A stretch of DNA of 40,548 nucleotides from the NCBI GenBank assembly GCA_039105265.1, contig JAPFFF010000136.1, positions 1 to 40,548 on the forward strand. Direction: 5' to 3'. A program made the translations under genes and the position numbers. Source of the stretch: Tritrichomonas musculus. Its lineage: Eukaryota; Parabasalia; Tritrichomonadida; Tritrichomonadidae. Positions 1 to 11,823 of this stretch are shown one piece after another (the first letter of the stretch is position 1; each line of letters begins with the position of its first letter). The notes below the pieces were generated by a model, which searched no databases, was not told where the DNA came from, and saw only the letters and a list, made by a program, of their open reading frames with translations.

Positions 1-483
1 TGGAAGAGAATCGTTGTTGTTTGGAAGAGAATCGATGCTGCTTGGAAGAGAATCGTTGTTGTTTGGAAGAGAATCGTTGTTGTTTGGAAGAGAATCGATG
101 CTGCTTGGAAGAGAATCGATGCTGCTTGGAAGAGAATCGATGCTGCTTGGAAGAGAATCGTTGTTGTTTGGAAGAGAATCGATGCTGCTTGGAAGAGAAT
201 CGATGCTGCTTGGAAGAGAATCGATGCTGCTTGGAAGAGAATCGTTGTTGTTTGGAAGAGAATCGATGCTGCTTGGAAGAGAATCGATGCTGCTTGGAAG
301 AGAATCGTTGTTGTTTGGAAGAGAATCGTTGTTGTTTGGAAGAGAATCGTTGTTGTTTGGAAGAGAATCGATGCTGCTTGGAAGAGAATCGTTGTTGTTT
401 GGAAGAGAATCGTTGTTGTTTGGAAGAGAATCGTTGTTGTTTGGAAGAGAATCGATGCTGCTTGGAAGAGAATCGTTGTTGTT

Positions 484-777
484 TGGGAGATAATCGATGC
501 TGCATGGAAGAGAATCGATGCTACTTGGAAGAGAATCGTTGTTGTTTGGAAGAGAATCGTTGTTGTTTGGAAGAGAATCGTTGTTGTTTAGAAGAGAATC
601 GTTGTTGTTTGGAAGAGAATCGATGCTGCTTGGAAGAGAATCGTTGTTGTTTGGGAGATAATCGATGCTGCATGGAAGAGAATCGATGCTACTTGGAAGA
701 GAATCGTTGTTGTTTGGAAGAGAATCGTTGTTGTTTGGAAGAGAATCGTTGTTGTTTAGAAGAGAATCGTTGTTGTT
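484..777 (+). repeat. Two marker cassettes GD-Y-A-A-A-A' 168 bp apart
   Basis: Cassettes at 484-609 and 652-777 share a linked set of rare changes. A GD unit ends in GCTGCA, so the next unit begins after CATGG. That unit carries GCTACT in place of GCTGCT. Three A units follow, and then an A unit beginning TAGAAG instead of TGGAAG. The three changes travel together and tag one lineage of the array. The same full cassette recurs at 1786, 4348, 5734, 6070, 8632 and 10018, and nowhere between 10144 and 40281. Confidence 0.93.
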
Positions 778-1785
778 TGGAAGAGAATCGTTGTTGTTTG
801 GAAGAGAATCGTTGTTGTTTGGAAGAGAATCGATGCTGCTTGGAAGAGAATCGTTGTTGTTTGGAAGAGAATCGATGCTGCTTGGAAGAGAATCGATGCT
901 GCTTGGAAGAGAATCGATGCTGCTTGGAAGAGAATCGTTGTTGTTTGGAAGAGAATCGTTGTTGTTTGGAAGAGAATCGTTGTTGTTTGGAAGAGAATCG
1001 ATGCTGCTTGGAAGAGAATCGTTGTTGTTTGGAAGAGAATCGTTGTTGTTTGGAAGAGAATCGATGCTGCTTGGAAGAGAATCGATGCTGCTTGGAAGAG
1101 AATCGATGCTGCTTGGAAGAGAATCGTTGTTGTTTGGAAGAGAATCGTTGTTGTTTGGGAGATAATCGATGCTGCTTGGAAGAGAATCGTTGTTGTTTGG
1201 AAGAGAATCGATGCTGCTTGGAAGAGAATCGATGCTGCTTGGAAGAGAATCGTTGTTGTTTGGAAGAGAATCGTTGTTGTTTGGAAGAGAATCGTTGTTG
1301 TTTGGAAGAGAATCGTTGTTGTTTGGAAGAGAATCGATGCTGCTTGGAAGAGAATCGTTGTTGTTTGGAAGAGAATCGTTGTTGTTTGGAAGAGAATCGA
1401 TGCTGCTTGGAAGAGAATCGATGCTGCTTGGAAGAGAATCGATGCTGCTTGGAAGAGAATCGTTGTTGTTTGGAAGAGAATCGATGCTGCTTGGAAGAGA
1501 ATCGATGCTGCTTGGAAGAGAATCGATGCTGCTTGGAAGAGAATCGTTGTTGTTTGGAAGAGAATCGATGCTGCTTGGAAGAGAATCGATGCTGCTTGGA
1601 AGAGAATCGTTGTTGTTTGGAAGAGAATCGTTGTTGTTTGGAAGAGAATCGTTGTTGTTTGGAAGAGAATCGATGCTGCTTGGAAGAGAATCGTTGTTGT
1701 TTGGAAGAGAATCGTTGTTGTTTGGAAGAGAATCGTTGTTGTTTTGAAGAGAATCGATGCTGCTTGGAAGAGAATCGTTGTTGTT

Positions 1786-1911
1786 TGGGAGATAATCGAT
1801 GCTGCATGGAAGAGAATCGATGCTACTTGGAAGAGAATCGTTGTTGTTTGGAAGAGAATCGTTGTTGTTTGGAAGAGAATCGTTGTTGTTTAGAAGAGAA
1901 TCGTTGTTGTT
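1786..1911 (+). repeat. Marker cassette GD-Y-A-A-A-A'
   Basis: Same linked variants as at 484. It lies 42 bp after the TTTTGAAG variant unit at 1744, and that combination is repeated exactly at 6028-6195. Confidence 0.9.
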
Positions 1912-2604
1912 TGGAAGAGAATCGATGCTGCTTGGAAGAGAATCGTTGTTGTTTGGAAGAGAATCGTTGTTGTTTGGAAGAGAATCGTTGTTGTTTGGAA
2001 GAGAATCGATGCTGCTTGGAAGAGAATCGATGCTGCTTGGAAGAGAATCGATGCTGCTTGGAAGAGAATCGTTGTTGTTTGGAAGAGAATCGTTGTTGTT
2101 TGGGAGATAATCGATGCTGCTTGGAAGAGAATCGATGCTGCTTGGAAGAGAATCGTTGTTGTTTGGAAGAGAATCGTTGTTGTTTGGAAGAGAATCGATG
2201 CTGCTTGGAAGAGAATCGATGCTGCTTGGAAGAGAATCGTTGTTGTTTGGGAGATAATCGATGCTGCTTGGAAGAGAATCGATGCTGCTTGGAAGAGAAT
2301 CGTTGTTGTTTGGAAGAGAATCGTTGTTGTTTGGAAGAGAATCGTTGTTGTTTGGAAGAGAATCGTTGTTGTTTGGAAGAGAATCGTTGTTGTTTGGAAG
2401 AGAATCGATGCTGCTTGGAAGAGAATCGTTGTTGTTTGGGAGATAATCGATGCTGCTTGGAAGAGAATCGATGCTACTTGGAAGAGAATCGTTGTTGTTT
2501 GGAAGAGAATCGTTGTTGTTTGGAAGAGAATCGTTGTTGTTTGGAAGAGAATCGATGCTGCTTGGAAGAGAATCGATGCTGCTTGGAAGAGAATCGTTGT
2601 TGTT

Positions 2605-2961
2605 TGGGAGATAATCGATGCTGCTTGGAAGAGAATCGATGCTGCTTGGAAGAGAATCGTTGTTGTTTGGAAGAGAATCGTTGTTGTTTGGAAGAGAATC
2701 GTTGTTGTTTGGAAGAGAATCGTTGTTGTTTGGAAGAGAATCGATGCTGCTTGGAAGAGAATCGATGCTGCTTGGAAGAGAATCGATGCTGCTTGGAAGA
2801 GAATCGTTGTTGTTTGGAAGAGAATCGATGCTGCTTGGAAGAGAATCGATGCTGCTTGGAAGAGAATCGATGCTGCTTGGAAGAGAATCGATGCTGCTTG
2901 GAAGAGAATCGATGCTGCTTGGAAGAGAATCGATGCTGCTTGGAAGAGAATCGTTGTTGTT
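2605..2961 (+). repeat. 357-bp higher-order unit, version I
   Basis: Seventeen units in the order GD, B, four A, three B, one A, six B, one A. It is followed at once by another GD unit at 2962 that starts the same ten-unit opening. Version I is found again at 6889, 14071, 21043 and 26461. Confidence 0.92.
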
Positions 2962-3759
2962 TGGGAGATAATCGATGCTGCTTGGAAGAGAATCGATGCT
3001 GCTTGGAAGAGAATCGTTGTTGTTTGGAAGAGAATCGTTGTTGTTTGGAAGAGAATCGTTGTTGTTTGGAAGAGAATCGTTGTTGTTTGGAAGAGAATCG
3101 ATGCTGCTTGGAAGAGAATCGATGCTGCTTGGAAGAGAATCGATGCTGCTTGGAAGAGAATCGTTGTTGTTTGGAAGAGAATCGATGCTGCTTGGAAGAG
3201 AATCGATGCTGCTTGGAAGAGAATCGTTGTTGTTTGGAAGAGAATCGTTGTTGTTTGGAAGAGAATCGTTGTTGTTTGGAAGAGAATCGATGCTGCTTGG
3301 AAGAGAATCGTTGTTGTTTGGAAGAGAATCGATGCTGCTTGGAAGAGAATCGATGCTGCTTGGAAGAGAATCGATGCTGCTTGGAAGAGAATCGTTGTTG
3401 TTTGGAAGAGAATCGATGCTGCTTGGAAGAGAATCGATGCTGCTTGGAAGAGAATCGTTGTTGTTTGGAAGAGAATCGTTGTTGTTTGGAAGAGAATCGT
3501 TGTTGTTTGGAAGAGAATCGATGCTGCTTGGAAGAGAATCGTTGTTGTTTGGAAGAGAATCGATGCTGCTTGGAAGAGAATCGTTGTTGTTTGGAAGAGA
3601 ATCGTTGTTGTTTGGAAGAGAATCGTTGTTGTTTGGAAGAGAATCGTTGTTGTTTGGAAGAGAATCGTTGTTGTTTGGAAGAGAATCGTTGTTGTTTGGA
3701 AGAGAATCGATGCTGCTTGGAAGAGAATCGATGCTGCTTGGAAGAGAATCGTTGTTGTT

Positions 3760-5733
3760 TGGGAGATAATCGATGCTGCTTGGAAGAGAATCGATGCTAC
3801 TTGGAAGAGAATCGTTGTTGTTTGGAAGAGAATCGTTGTTGTTTGGAAGAGAATCGTTGTTGTTTGGAAGAGAATCGTTGTTGTTTGGAAGAGAATCGAT
3901 GCTGCTTGGAAGAGAATCGTTGTTGTTTGGAAGAGAATCGTTGTTGTTTGGAAGAGAATCGATGCTGCTTGGAAGAGAATCGATGCTGCTTGGAAGAGAA
4001 TCGATGCTGCTTGGAAGAGAATCGTTGTTGTTTGGAAGAGAATCGATGCTGCTTGGAAGAGAATCGATGCTGCTTGGAAGAGAATCGATGCTGCTTGGAA
4101 GAGAATCGTTGTTGTTTGGAAGAGAATCGATGCTGCTTGGAAGAGAATCGATGCTGCTTGGAAGAGAATCGTTGTTGTTTGGAAGAGAATCGTTGTTGTT
4201 TGGAAGAGAATCGTTGTTGTTTGGAAGAGAATCGATGCTGCTTGGAAGAGAATCGTTGTTGTTTGGAAGAGAATCGTTGTTGTTTGGAAGAGAATCGTTG
4301 TTGTTTGGAAGAGAATCGATGCTGCTTGGAAGAGAATCGTTGTTGTTTGGGAGATAATCGATGCTGCATGGAAGAGAATCGATGCTACTTGGAAGAGAAT
4401 CGTTGTTGTTTGGAAGAGAATCGTTGTTGTTTGGAAGAGAATCGTTGTTGTTTAGAAGAGAATCGTTGTTGTTTGGAAGAGAATCGATGCTGCTTGGAAG
4501 AGAATCGTTGTTGTTTGGAAGAGAATCGTTGTTGTTTGGAAGAGAATCGTTGTTGTTTGGAAGAGAATCGATGCTGCTTGGAAGAGAATCGATGCTGCTT
4601 GGAAGAGAATCGTTGTTGTTTGGAAGAGAATCGTTGTTGTTTGGAAGAGAATCGATGCTGCTTGGAAGAGAATCGTTGTTGTTTGGAAGAGAATCGTTGT
4701 TGTTTGGAAGAGAATCGATGCTGCTTGGAAGAGAATCGTTGTTGTTTGGAAGAGAATCGTTGTTGTTTGGAAGAGAATCGTTGTTGTTTGGAAGAGAATC
4801 GTTGTTGTTTGGAAGAGAATCGTTGTTGTTTGGAAGAGAATCGTTGTTGTTTGGAAGAGAATCGATGCTGCTTGGAAGAGAATCGATGCTGCTTGGAAGA
4901 GAATCGTTGTTGTTTGGGAGATAATCGATGCTGCTTGGAAGAGAATCGATGCTACTTGGAAGAGAATCGTTGTTGTTTGGAAGAGAATCGTTGTTGTTTG
5001 GAAGAGAATCGTTGTTGTTTGGAAGAGAATCGTTGTTGTTTGGAAGAGAATCGATGCTGCTTGGAAGAGAATCGTTGTTGTTTGGAAGAGAATCGTTGTT
5101 GTTTGGAAGAGAATCGATGCTGCTTGGAAGAGAATCGATGCTGCTTGGAAGAGAATCGATGCTGCTTGGAAGAGAATCGTTGTTGTTTGGAAGAGAATCG
5201 ATGCTGCTTGGAAGAGAATCGATGCTGCTTGGAAGAGAATCGATGCTGCTTGGAAGAGAATCGTTGTTGTTTGGAAGAGAATCGATGCTGCTTGGAAGAG
5301 AATCGTTGTTGTTTGGAAGAGAATCGTTGTTGTTTGGAAGAGAATCGATGCTGCTTGGAAGAGAATCGATGCTGCTTGGAAGAGAATCGATGCTGCTTGG
5401 AAGAGAATCGTTGTTGTTTGGAAGAGAATCGATGCTGCTTGGAAGAGAATCGATGCTGCTTGGAAGAGAATCGATGCTGCTTGGAAGAGAATCGTTGTTG
5501 TTTGGAAGAGAATCGATGCTGCTTGGAAGAGAATCGATGCTGCTTGGAAGAGAATCGTTGTTGTTTGGAAGAGAATCGTTGTTGTTTGGAAGAGAATCGT
5601 TGTTGTTTGGAAGAGAATCGATGCTGCTTGGAAGAGAATCGTTGTTGTTTGGAAGAGAATCGTTGTTGTTTGGAAGAGAATCGTTGTTGTTTGGAAGAGA
5701 ATCGATGCTGCTTGGAAGAGAATCGTTGTTGTT
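3760..5733 (+). repeat. Tandem pair of GD-Y blocks
   Basis: Blocks at 3760-4347 and 4915-5733 both run GD, a B unit with GCTACT, four A, B, two A, three B, A, three B, A. Both end with the same run (two B, three A, B, three A, B, A) before a marker cassette. The second block has an extra eleven units inside, a partial repeat of its own A-B-A-A-B-B-B-A-B-B-B motif. So the 4,284-bp repeat itself contains older, smaller duplications. Confidence 0.85.
4348..4473 (+). repeat. Marker cassette GD-Y-A-A-A-A'
   Basis: Linked variant set as at 484. It closes the first GD-Y block; its duplicate is at 8632-8757. Confidence 0.9.
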
Positions 5734-5859
5734 TGGGAGATAATCGATGCTGCATGGAAGAGAATCGATGCTACTTGGAAGAGAATCGTTGTTGTTTGGA
5801 AGAGAATCGTTGTTGTTTGGAAGAGAATCGTTGTTGTTTAGAAGAGAATCGTTGTTGTT
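5734..5859 (+). repeat. Marker cassette at the 4,284-bp junction
   Basis: Linked variant set as at 484. It ends exactly where the second copy of the 4,284-bp repeat begins to match the first. The duplicate at 10018-10143 lies near the end of copy 2. Confidence 0.9.
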
Positions 5860-6069
5860 TGGAAGAGAATCGATGCTGCTTGGAAGAGAATCGTTGTTGT
5901 TTGGAAGAGAATCGTTGTTGTTTGGAAGAGAATCGTTGTTGTTTGGAAGAGAATCGATGCTGCTTGGAAGAGAATCGTTGTTGTTTGGAAGAGAATCGTT
6001 GTTGTTTGGAAGAGAATCGTTGTTGTTTTGAAGAGAATCGATGCTGCTTGGAAGAGAATCGTTGTTGTT

Positions 6070-6195
6070 TGGGAGATAATCGATGCTGCATGGAAGAGAA
6101 TCGATGCTACTTGGAAGAGAATCGTTGTTGTTTGGAAGAGAATCGTTGTTGTTTGGAAGAGAATCGTTGTTGTTTAGAAGAGAATCGTTGTTGTT
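6070..6195 (+). repeat. Marker cassette GD-Y-A-A-A-A'
   Basis: Duplicate of the cassette at 1786, preceded by the same TTTTGAAG unit. Confidence 0.9.
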
Positions 6196-6888
6196 TGGAA
6201 GAGAATCGATGCTGCTTGGAAGAGAATCGTTGTTGTTTGGAAGAGAATCGTTGTTGTTTGGAAGAGAATCGTTGTTGTTTGGAAGAGAATCGATGCTGCT
6301 TGGAAGAGAATCGATGCTGCTTGGAAGAGAATCGATGCTGCTTGGAAGAGAATCGTTGTTGTTTGGAAGAGAATCGTTGTTGTTTGGGAGATAATCGATG
6401 CTGCTTGGAAGAGAATCGATGCTGCTTGGAAGAGAATCGTTGTTGTTTGGAAGAGAATCGTTGTTGTTTGGAAGAGAATCGATGCTGCTTGGAAGAGAAT
6501 CGATGCTGCTTGGAAGAGAATCGTTGTTGTTTGGGAGATAATCGATGCTGCTTGGAAGAGAATCGATGCTGCTTGGAAGAGAATCGTTGTTGTTTGGAAG
6601 AGAATCGTTGTTGTTTGGAAGAGAATCGTTGTTGTTTGGAAGAGAATCGTTGTTGTTTGGAAGAGAATCGTTGTTGTTTGGAAGAGAATCGATGCTGCTT
6701 GGAAGAGAATCGTTGTTGTTTGGGAGATAATCGATGCTGCTTGGAAGAGAATCGATGCTACTTGGAAGAGAATCGTTGTTGTTTGGAAGAGAATCGTTGT
6801 TGTTTGGAAGAGAATCGTTGTTGTTTGGAAGAGAATCGATGCTGCTTGGAAGAGAATCGATGCTGCTTGGAAGAGAATCGTTGTTGTT

Positions 6889-7245
6889 TGGGAGATAATC
6901 GATGCTGCTTGGAAGAGAATCGATGCTGCTTGGAAGAGAATCGTTGTTGTTTGGAAGAGAATCGTTGTTGTTTGGAAGAGAATCGTTGTTGTTTGGAAGA
7001 GAATCGTTGTTGTTTGGAAGAGAATCGATGCTGCTTGGAAGAGAATCGATGCTGCTTGGAAGAGAATCGATGCTGCTTGGAAGAGAATCGTTGTTGTTTG
7101 GAAGAGAATCGATGCTGCTTGGAAGAGAATCGATGCTGCTTGGAAGAGAATCGATGCTGCTTGGAAGAGAATCGATGCTGCTTGGAAGAGAATCGATGCT
7201 GCTTGGAAGAGAATCGATGCTGCTTGGAAGAGAATCGTTGTTGTT
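6889..7245 (+). repeat. 357-bp higher-order unit, version I
   Basis: Duplicate of 2605-2961 at the 4,284-bp offset, again followed directly by a second GD-led block at 7246. Confidence 0.92.
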
Positions 7246-8631
7246 TGGGAGATAATCGATGCTGCTTGGAAGAGAATCGATGCTGCTTGGAAGAGAATCG
7301 TTGTTGTTTGGAAGAGAATCGTTGTTGTTTGGAAGAGAATCGTTGTTGTTTGGAAGAGAATCGTTGTTGTTTGGAAGAGAATCGATGCTGCTTGGAAGAG
7401 AATCGATGCTGCTTGGAAGAGAATCGATGCTGCTTGGAAGAGAATCGTTGTTGTTTGGAAGAGAATCGATGCTGCTTGGAAGAGAATCGATGCTGCTTGG
7501 AAGAGAATCGTTGTTGTTTGGAAGAGAATCGTTGTTGTTTGGAAGAGAATCGTTGTTGTTTGGAAGAGAATCGATGCTGCTTGGAAGAGAATCGTTGTTG
7601 TTTGGAAGAGAATCGATGCTGCTTGGAAGAGAATCGATGCTGCTTGGAAGAGAATCGATGCTGCTTGGAAGAGAATCGTTGTTGTTTGGAAGAGAATCGA
7701 TGCTGCTTGGAAGAGAATCGATGCTGCTTGGAAGAGAATCGTTGTTGTTTGGAAGAGAATCGTTGTTGTTTGGAAGAGAATCGTTGTTGTTTGGAAGAGA
7801 ATCGATGCTGCTTGGAAGAGAATCGTTGTTGTTTGGAAGAGAATCGATGCTGCTTGGAAGAGAATCGTTGTTGTTTGGAAGAGAATCGTTGTTGTTTGGA
7901 AGAGAATCGTTGTTGTTTGGAAGAGAATCGTTGTTGTTTGGAAGAGAATCGTTGTTGTTTGGAAGAGAATCGTTGTTGTTTGGAAGAGAATCGATGCTGC
8001 TTGGAAGAGAATCGATGCTGCTTGGAAGAGAATCGTTGTTGTTTGGGAGATAATCGATGCTGCTTGGAAGAGAATCGATGCTACTTGGAAGAGAATCGTT
8101 GTTGTTTGGAAGAGAATCGTTGTTGTTTGGAAGAGAATCGTTGTTGTTTGGAAGAGAATCGTTGTTGTTTGGAAGAGAATCGATGCTGCTTGGAAGAGAA
8201 TCGTTGTTGTTTGGAAGAGAATCGTTGTTGTTTGGAAGAGAATCGATGCTGCTTGGAAGAGAATCGATGCTGCTTGGAAGAGAATCGATGCTGCTTGGAA
8301 GAGAATCGTTGTTGTTTGGAAGAGAATCGATGCTGCTTGGAAGAGAATCGATGCTGCTTGGAAGAGAATCGATGCTGCTTGGAAGAGAATCGTTGTTGTT
8401 TGGAAGAGAATCGATGCTGCTTGGAAGAGAATCGATGCTGCTTGGAAGAGAATCGTTGTTGTTTGGAAGAGAATCGTTGTTGTTTGGAAGAGAATCGTTG
8501 TTGTTTGGAAGAGAATCGATGCTGCTTGGAAGAGAATCGTTGTTGTTTGGAAGAGAATCGTTGTTGTTTGGAAGAGAATCGTTGTTGTTTGGAAGAGAAT
8601 CGATGCTGCTTGGAAGAGAATCGTTGTTGTT

Positions 8632-8757
8632 TGGGAGATAATCGATGCTGCATGGAAGAGAATCGATGCTACTTGGAAGAGAATCGTTGTTGTTTGGAAG
8701 AGAATCGTTGTTGTTTGGAAGAGAATCGTTGTTGTTTAGAAGAGAATCGTTGTTGTT
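8632..8757 (+). repeat. Marker cassette GD-Y-A-A-A-A'
   Basis: Duplicate of the cassette at 4348. Confidence 0.9.
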
Positions 8758-10017
8758 TGGAAGAGAATCGATGCTGCTTGGAAGAGAATCGTTGTTGTTT
8801 GGAAGAGAATCGTTGTTGTTTGGAAGAGAATCGTTGTTGTTTGGAAGAGAATCGATGCTGCTTGGAAGAGAATCGATGCTGCTTGGAAGAGAATCGTTGT
8901 TGTTTGGAAGAGAATCGTTGTTGTTTGGAAGAGAATCGATGCTGCTTGGAAGAGAATCGTTGTTGTTTGGAAGAGAATCGTTGTTGTTTGGAAGAGAATC
9001 GATGCTGCTTGGAAGAGAATCGTTGTTGTTTGGAAGAGAATCGTTGTTGTTTGGAAGAGAATCGTTGTTGTTTGGAAGAGAATCGTTGTTGTTTGGAAGA
9101 GAATCGTTGTTGTTTGGAAGAGAATCGTTGTTGTTTGGAAGAGAATCGATGCTGCTTGGAAGAGAATCGATGCTGCTTGGAAGAGAATCGTTGTTGTTTG
9201 GGAGATAATCGATGCTGCTTGGAAGAGAATCGATGCTACTTGGAAGAGAATCGTTGTTGTTTGGAAGAGAATCGTTGTTGTTTGGAAGAGAATCGTTGTT
9301 GTTTGGAAGAGAATCGTTGTTGTTTGGAAGAGAATCGATGCTGCTTGGAAGAGAATCGTTGTTGTTTGGAAGAGAATCGTTGTTGTTTGGAAGAGAATCG
9401 ATGCTGCTTGGAAGAGAATCGATGCTGCTTGGAAGAGAATCGATGCTGCTTGGAAGAGAATCGTTGTTGTTTGGAAGAGAATCGATGCTGCTTGGAAGAG
9501 AATCGATGCTGCTTGGAAGAGAATCGATGCTGCTTGGAAGAGAATCGTTGTTGTTTGGAAGAGAATCGATGCTGCTTGGAAGAGAATCGTTGTTGTTTGG
9601 AAGAGAATCGTTGTTGTTTGGAAGAGAATCGATGCTGCTTGGAAGAGAATCGATGCTGCTTGGAAGAGAATCGATGCTGCTTGGAAGAGAATCGTTGTTG
9701 TTTGGAAGAGAATCGATGCTGCTTGGAAGAGAATCGATGCTGCTTGGAAGAGAATCGATGCTGCTTGGAAGAGAATCGTTGTTGTTTGGAAGAGAATCGA
9801 TGCTGCTTGGAAGAGAATCGATGCTGCTTGGAAGAGAATCGTTGTTGTTTGGAAGAGAATCGTTGTTGTTTGGAAGAGAATCGTTGTTGTTTGGAAGAGA
9901 ATCGATGCTGCTTGGAAGAGAATCGTTGTTGTTTGGAAGAGAATCGTTGTTGTTTGGAAGAGAATCGTTGTTGTTTGGAAGAGAATCGATGCTGCTTGGA
10001 AGAGAATCGTTGTTGTT

Positions 10018-10143
10018 TGGGAGATAATCGATGCTGCATGGAAGAGAATCGATGCTACTTGGAAGAGAATCGTTGTTGTTTGGAAGAGAATCGTTGTTGT
10101 TTGGAAGAGAATCGTTGTTGTTTAGAAGAGAATCGTTGTTGTT
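10018..10143 (+). repeat. Last marker cassette of the left lineage
   Basis: Duplicate of the cassette at 5734. After this point the linked GC-ATGG / GCTACT / TAGAAG set is absent until a partial reappearance at 40282. Confidence 0.9.
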
Positions 10144-10261
10144 TGGAAGAGAATCGATGCTGCTTGGAAGAGAATCGTTGTTGTTTGGAAGAGAATCGTT
10201 GTTGTTTGGAAGAGAATCGTTGTTGTTTGGAAGAGAATCGATGCTGCTTGGAAGAGAATCG

Positions 10262-11382
10262 ATGCTGCTTGGAAGAGAATCGATGCTGCTTGGAAGAGAA
10301 TCGTTGTTGTTTGGAAGAGAATCGATGCTGCTTGGAAGAGAATCGTTGTTGTTTGGAAGAGAATCGTTGTTGTTTGGGAGATAATCGATGCTGCTTGGAA
10401 GAGAATCGATGCTGCTTGGAAGAGAATCGTTGTTGTTTGGAAGAGAATCGTTGTTGTTTGGAAGAGAATCGATGCTGCTTGGAAGAGAATCGATGCTGCT
10501 TGGAAGAGAATCGTTGTTGTTTGGAAGAGAATCGTTGTTGTTTGGAAGAGAATCGTTGTTGTTTGGGAGATAATCGATGCTGCTTGGAAGAGAATCGATG
10601 CTGCTTGGAAGAGAATCGATGCTGCTTGGAAGAGAATCGATGCTGCTTGGAAGAGAATCGTTGTTGTTTGGAAGAGAATCGATGCTGCTTGGAAGAGAAT
10701 CGATGCTGCTTGGAAGAGAATCGTTGTTGTTTGGAAGAGAATCGTTGTTGTTTGGAAGAGAATCGATGCTGCTTGGAAGAGAATCGTTGTTGTTTGGAAG
10801 AGAATCGATGCTGCTTGGAAGAGAATCGATGCTGCTTGGAAGAGAATCGATGCTGCTTGGAAGAGAATCGTTGTTGTTTGGAAGAGAATCGTTGTTGTTT
10901 GGGAGATAATCGATGCTGCTTGGAAGAGAATCGTTGTTGTTTGGGAGATAATCGATGCTGCTTGGAAGAGAATCGTTGTTGTTTGGAAGAGAATCGATGC
11001 TGCTTGGAAGAGAATCGATGCTGCTTGGAAGAGAATCGATGCTGCTTGGAAGAGAATCGATGCTGCTTGGAAGAGAATCGTTGTTGTTTGGGAGATAATC
11101 GATGCTGCTTGGAAGAGAATCGATGCTGCTTGGAAGAGAATCGTTGTTGTTTGGAAGAGAATCGATGCTGCTTGGAAGAGAATCGTTGTTGTTTGGAAGA
11201 GAATCGTTGTTGTTTGGAAGAGAATCGTTGTTGTTTGGAAGAGAATCGTTGTTGTTTGGAAGAGAATCGTTGTTGTTTGGAAGAGAATCGTTGTTGTTTG
11301 GAAGAGAATCGATGCTGCTTGGAAGAGAATCGTTGTTGTTTGGGAGATAATCGATGCTGCTTGGAAGAGAATCGTTGTTGTT
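10262..11382 (+). repeat. Spacer between the two large duplications, with a GD-A-GD doublet
   Basis: Units remain in phase but belong to neither large duplication. GD units stand at 10375, 10564, 10900, 10942, 11089 and 11341. The pair at 10900 and 10942 is separated by one A unit only. The run 10585-10954 (three B, A, two B, two A, B, A, three B, two A, GD, A, start of GD) also occurs at 14554-14923 and 21526-21895, and with one substitution at 34864-35233. This spacer therefore shares ancestry with the 7-kb repeat. Confidence 0.88.
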
Positions 11383-11823
11383 TGGAAGAGAATCGATGCT
11401 GCTTGGAAGAGAATCGATGCTGCTTGGAAGAGAATCGTTGTTGTTTGGAAGAGAATCGTTGTTGTTTGGAAGAGAATCGTTGTTGTTTGGAAGAGAATCG
11501 TTGTTGTTTGGAAGAGAATCGTTGTTGTTTGGAAGAGAATCGTTGTTGTTTGGAAGAGAATCGTTGTTGTTTGGAAGAGAATCGATGCTGCTTGGAAGAG
11601 AATCGATGCTGCTTGGAAGAGAATCGTTGTTGTTTGGAAGAGAATCGTTGTTGTTTGGAAGAGAATCGTTGTTGTTTGGAAGAGAATCGTTGTTGTTTGG
11701 AAGAGAATCGTTGTTGTTTGGAAGAGAATCGTTGTTGTTTGGAAGAGAATCGTTGTTGTTTGGAAGAGAATCGATGCTGCTTGGAAGAGAATCGATGCTG
11801 CTTGGAAGAGAATCGTTGTTGTT
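11383..11823 (+). repeat. Run-length motif: B2-A7 twice, then B2-A
   Basis: Twenty-one units made of two B then seven A, the same again, then two B and one A before the GD unit at 11824. The nine-unit (189-bp) subrepeat is one of the most regular stretches of the array. It is duplicated at 18334-18774, and it marks the start of both 7-kb copies. Confidence 0.9.

Larger units (their letters stand above)
1575..5977 (+). repeat. 4,284-bp higher-order repeat, copy 1
   Basis: This segment recurs 4,284 bp (204 units) downstream with no difference that I could find. Order and type of units match throughout, as do the rare variants: TTTTGAAG at about 1744, cassettes at 1786, 4348 and 5734, and GCTACT units after the GD units at 2437, 3760 and 4915. 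The match begins at about 1575 and stops at 5978, where copy 1 has T and copy 2 has A. Because the match (4,403 bp) exceeds the period, copies 1 and 2 overlap by about 119 bp. That is the signature of a tandem duplication by unequal exchange between misaligned units. Confidence 0.93.
5859..10261 (+). repeat. 4,284-bp higher-order repeat, copy 2
   Basis: Offset of exactly 4,284 bp from copy 1, with every block boundary and rare variant reproduced: TTTTGAAG at about 6028, cassettes at 6070, 8632 and 10018, and GCTACT units after GD at 6721, 8044 and 9199. I found no base difference over about 4.4 kb. Either the event is very recent, or the assembly has placed the same reads twice; the sequence alone cannot separate these. 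Confidence 0.93.
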
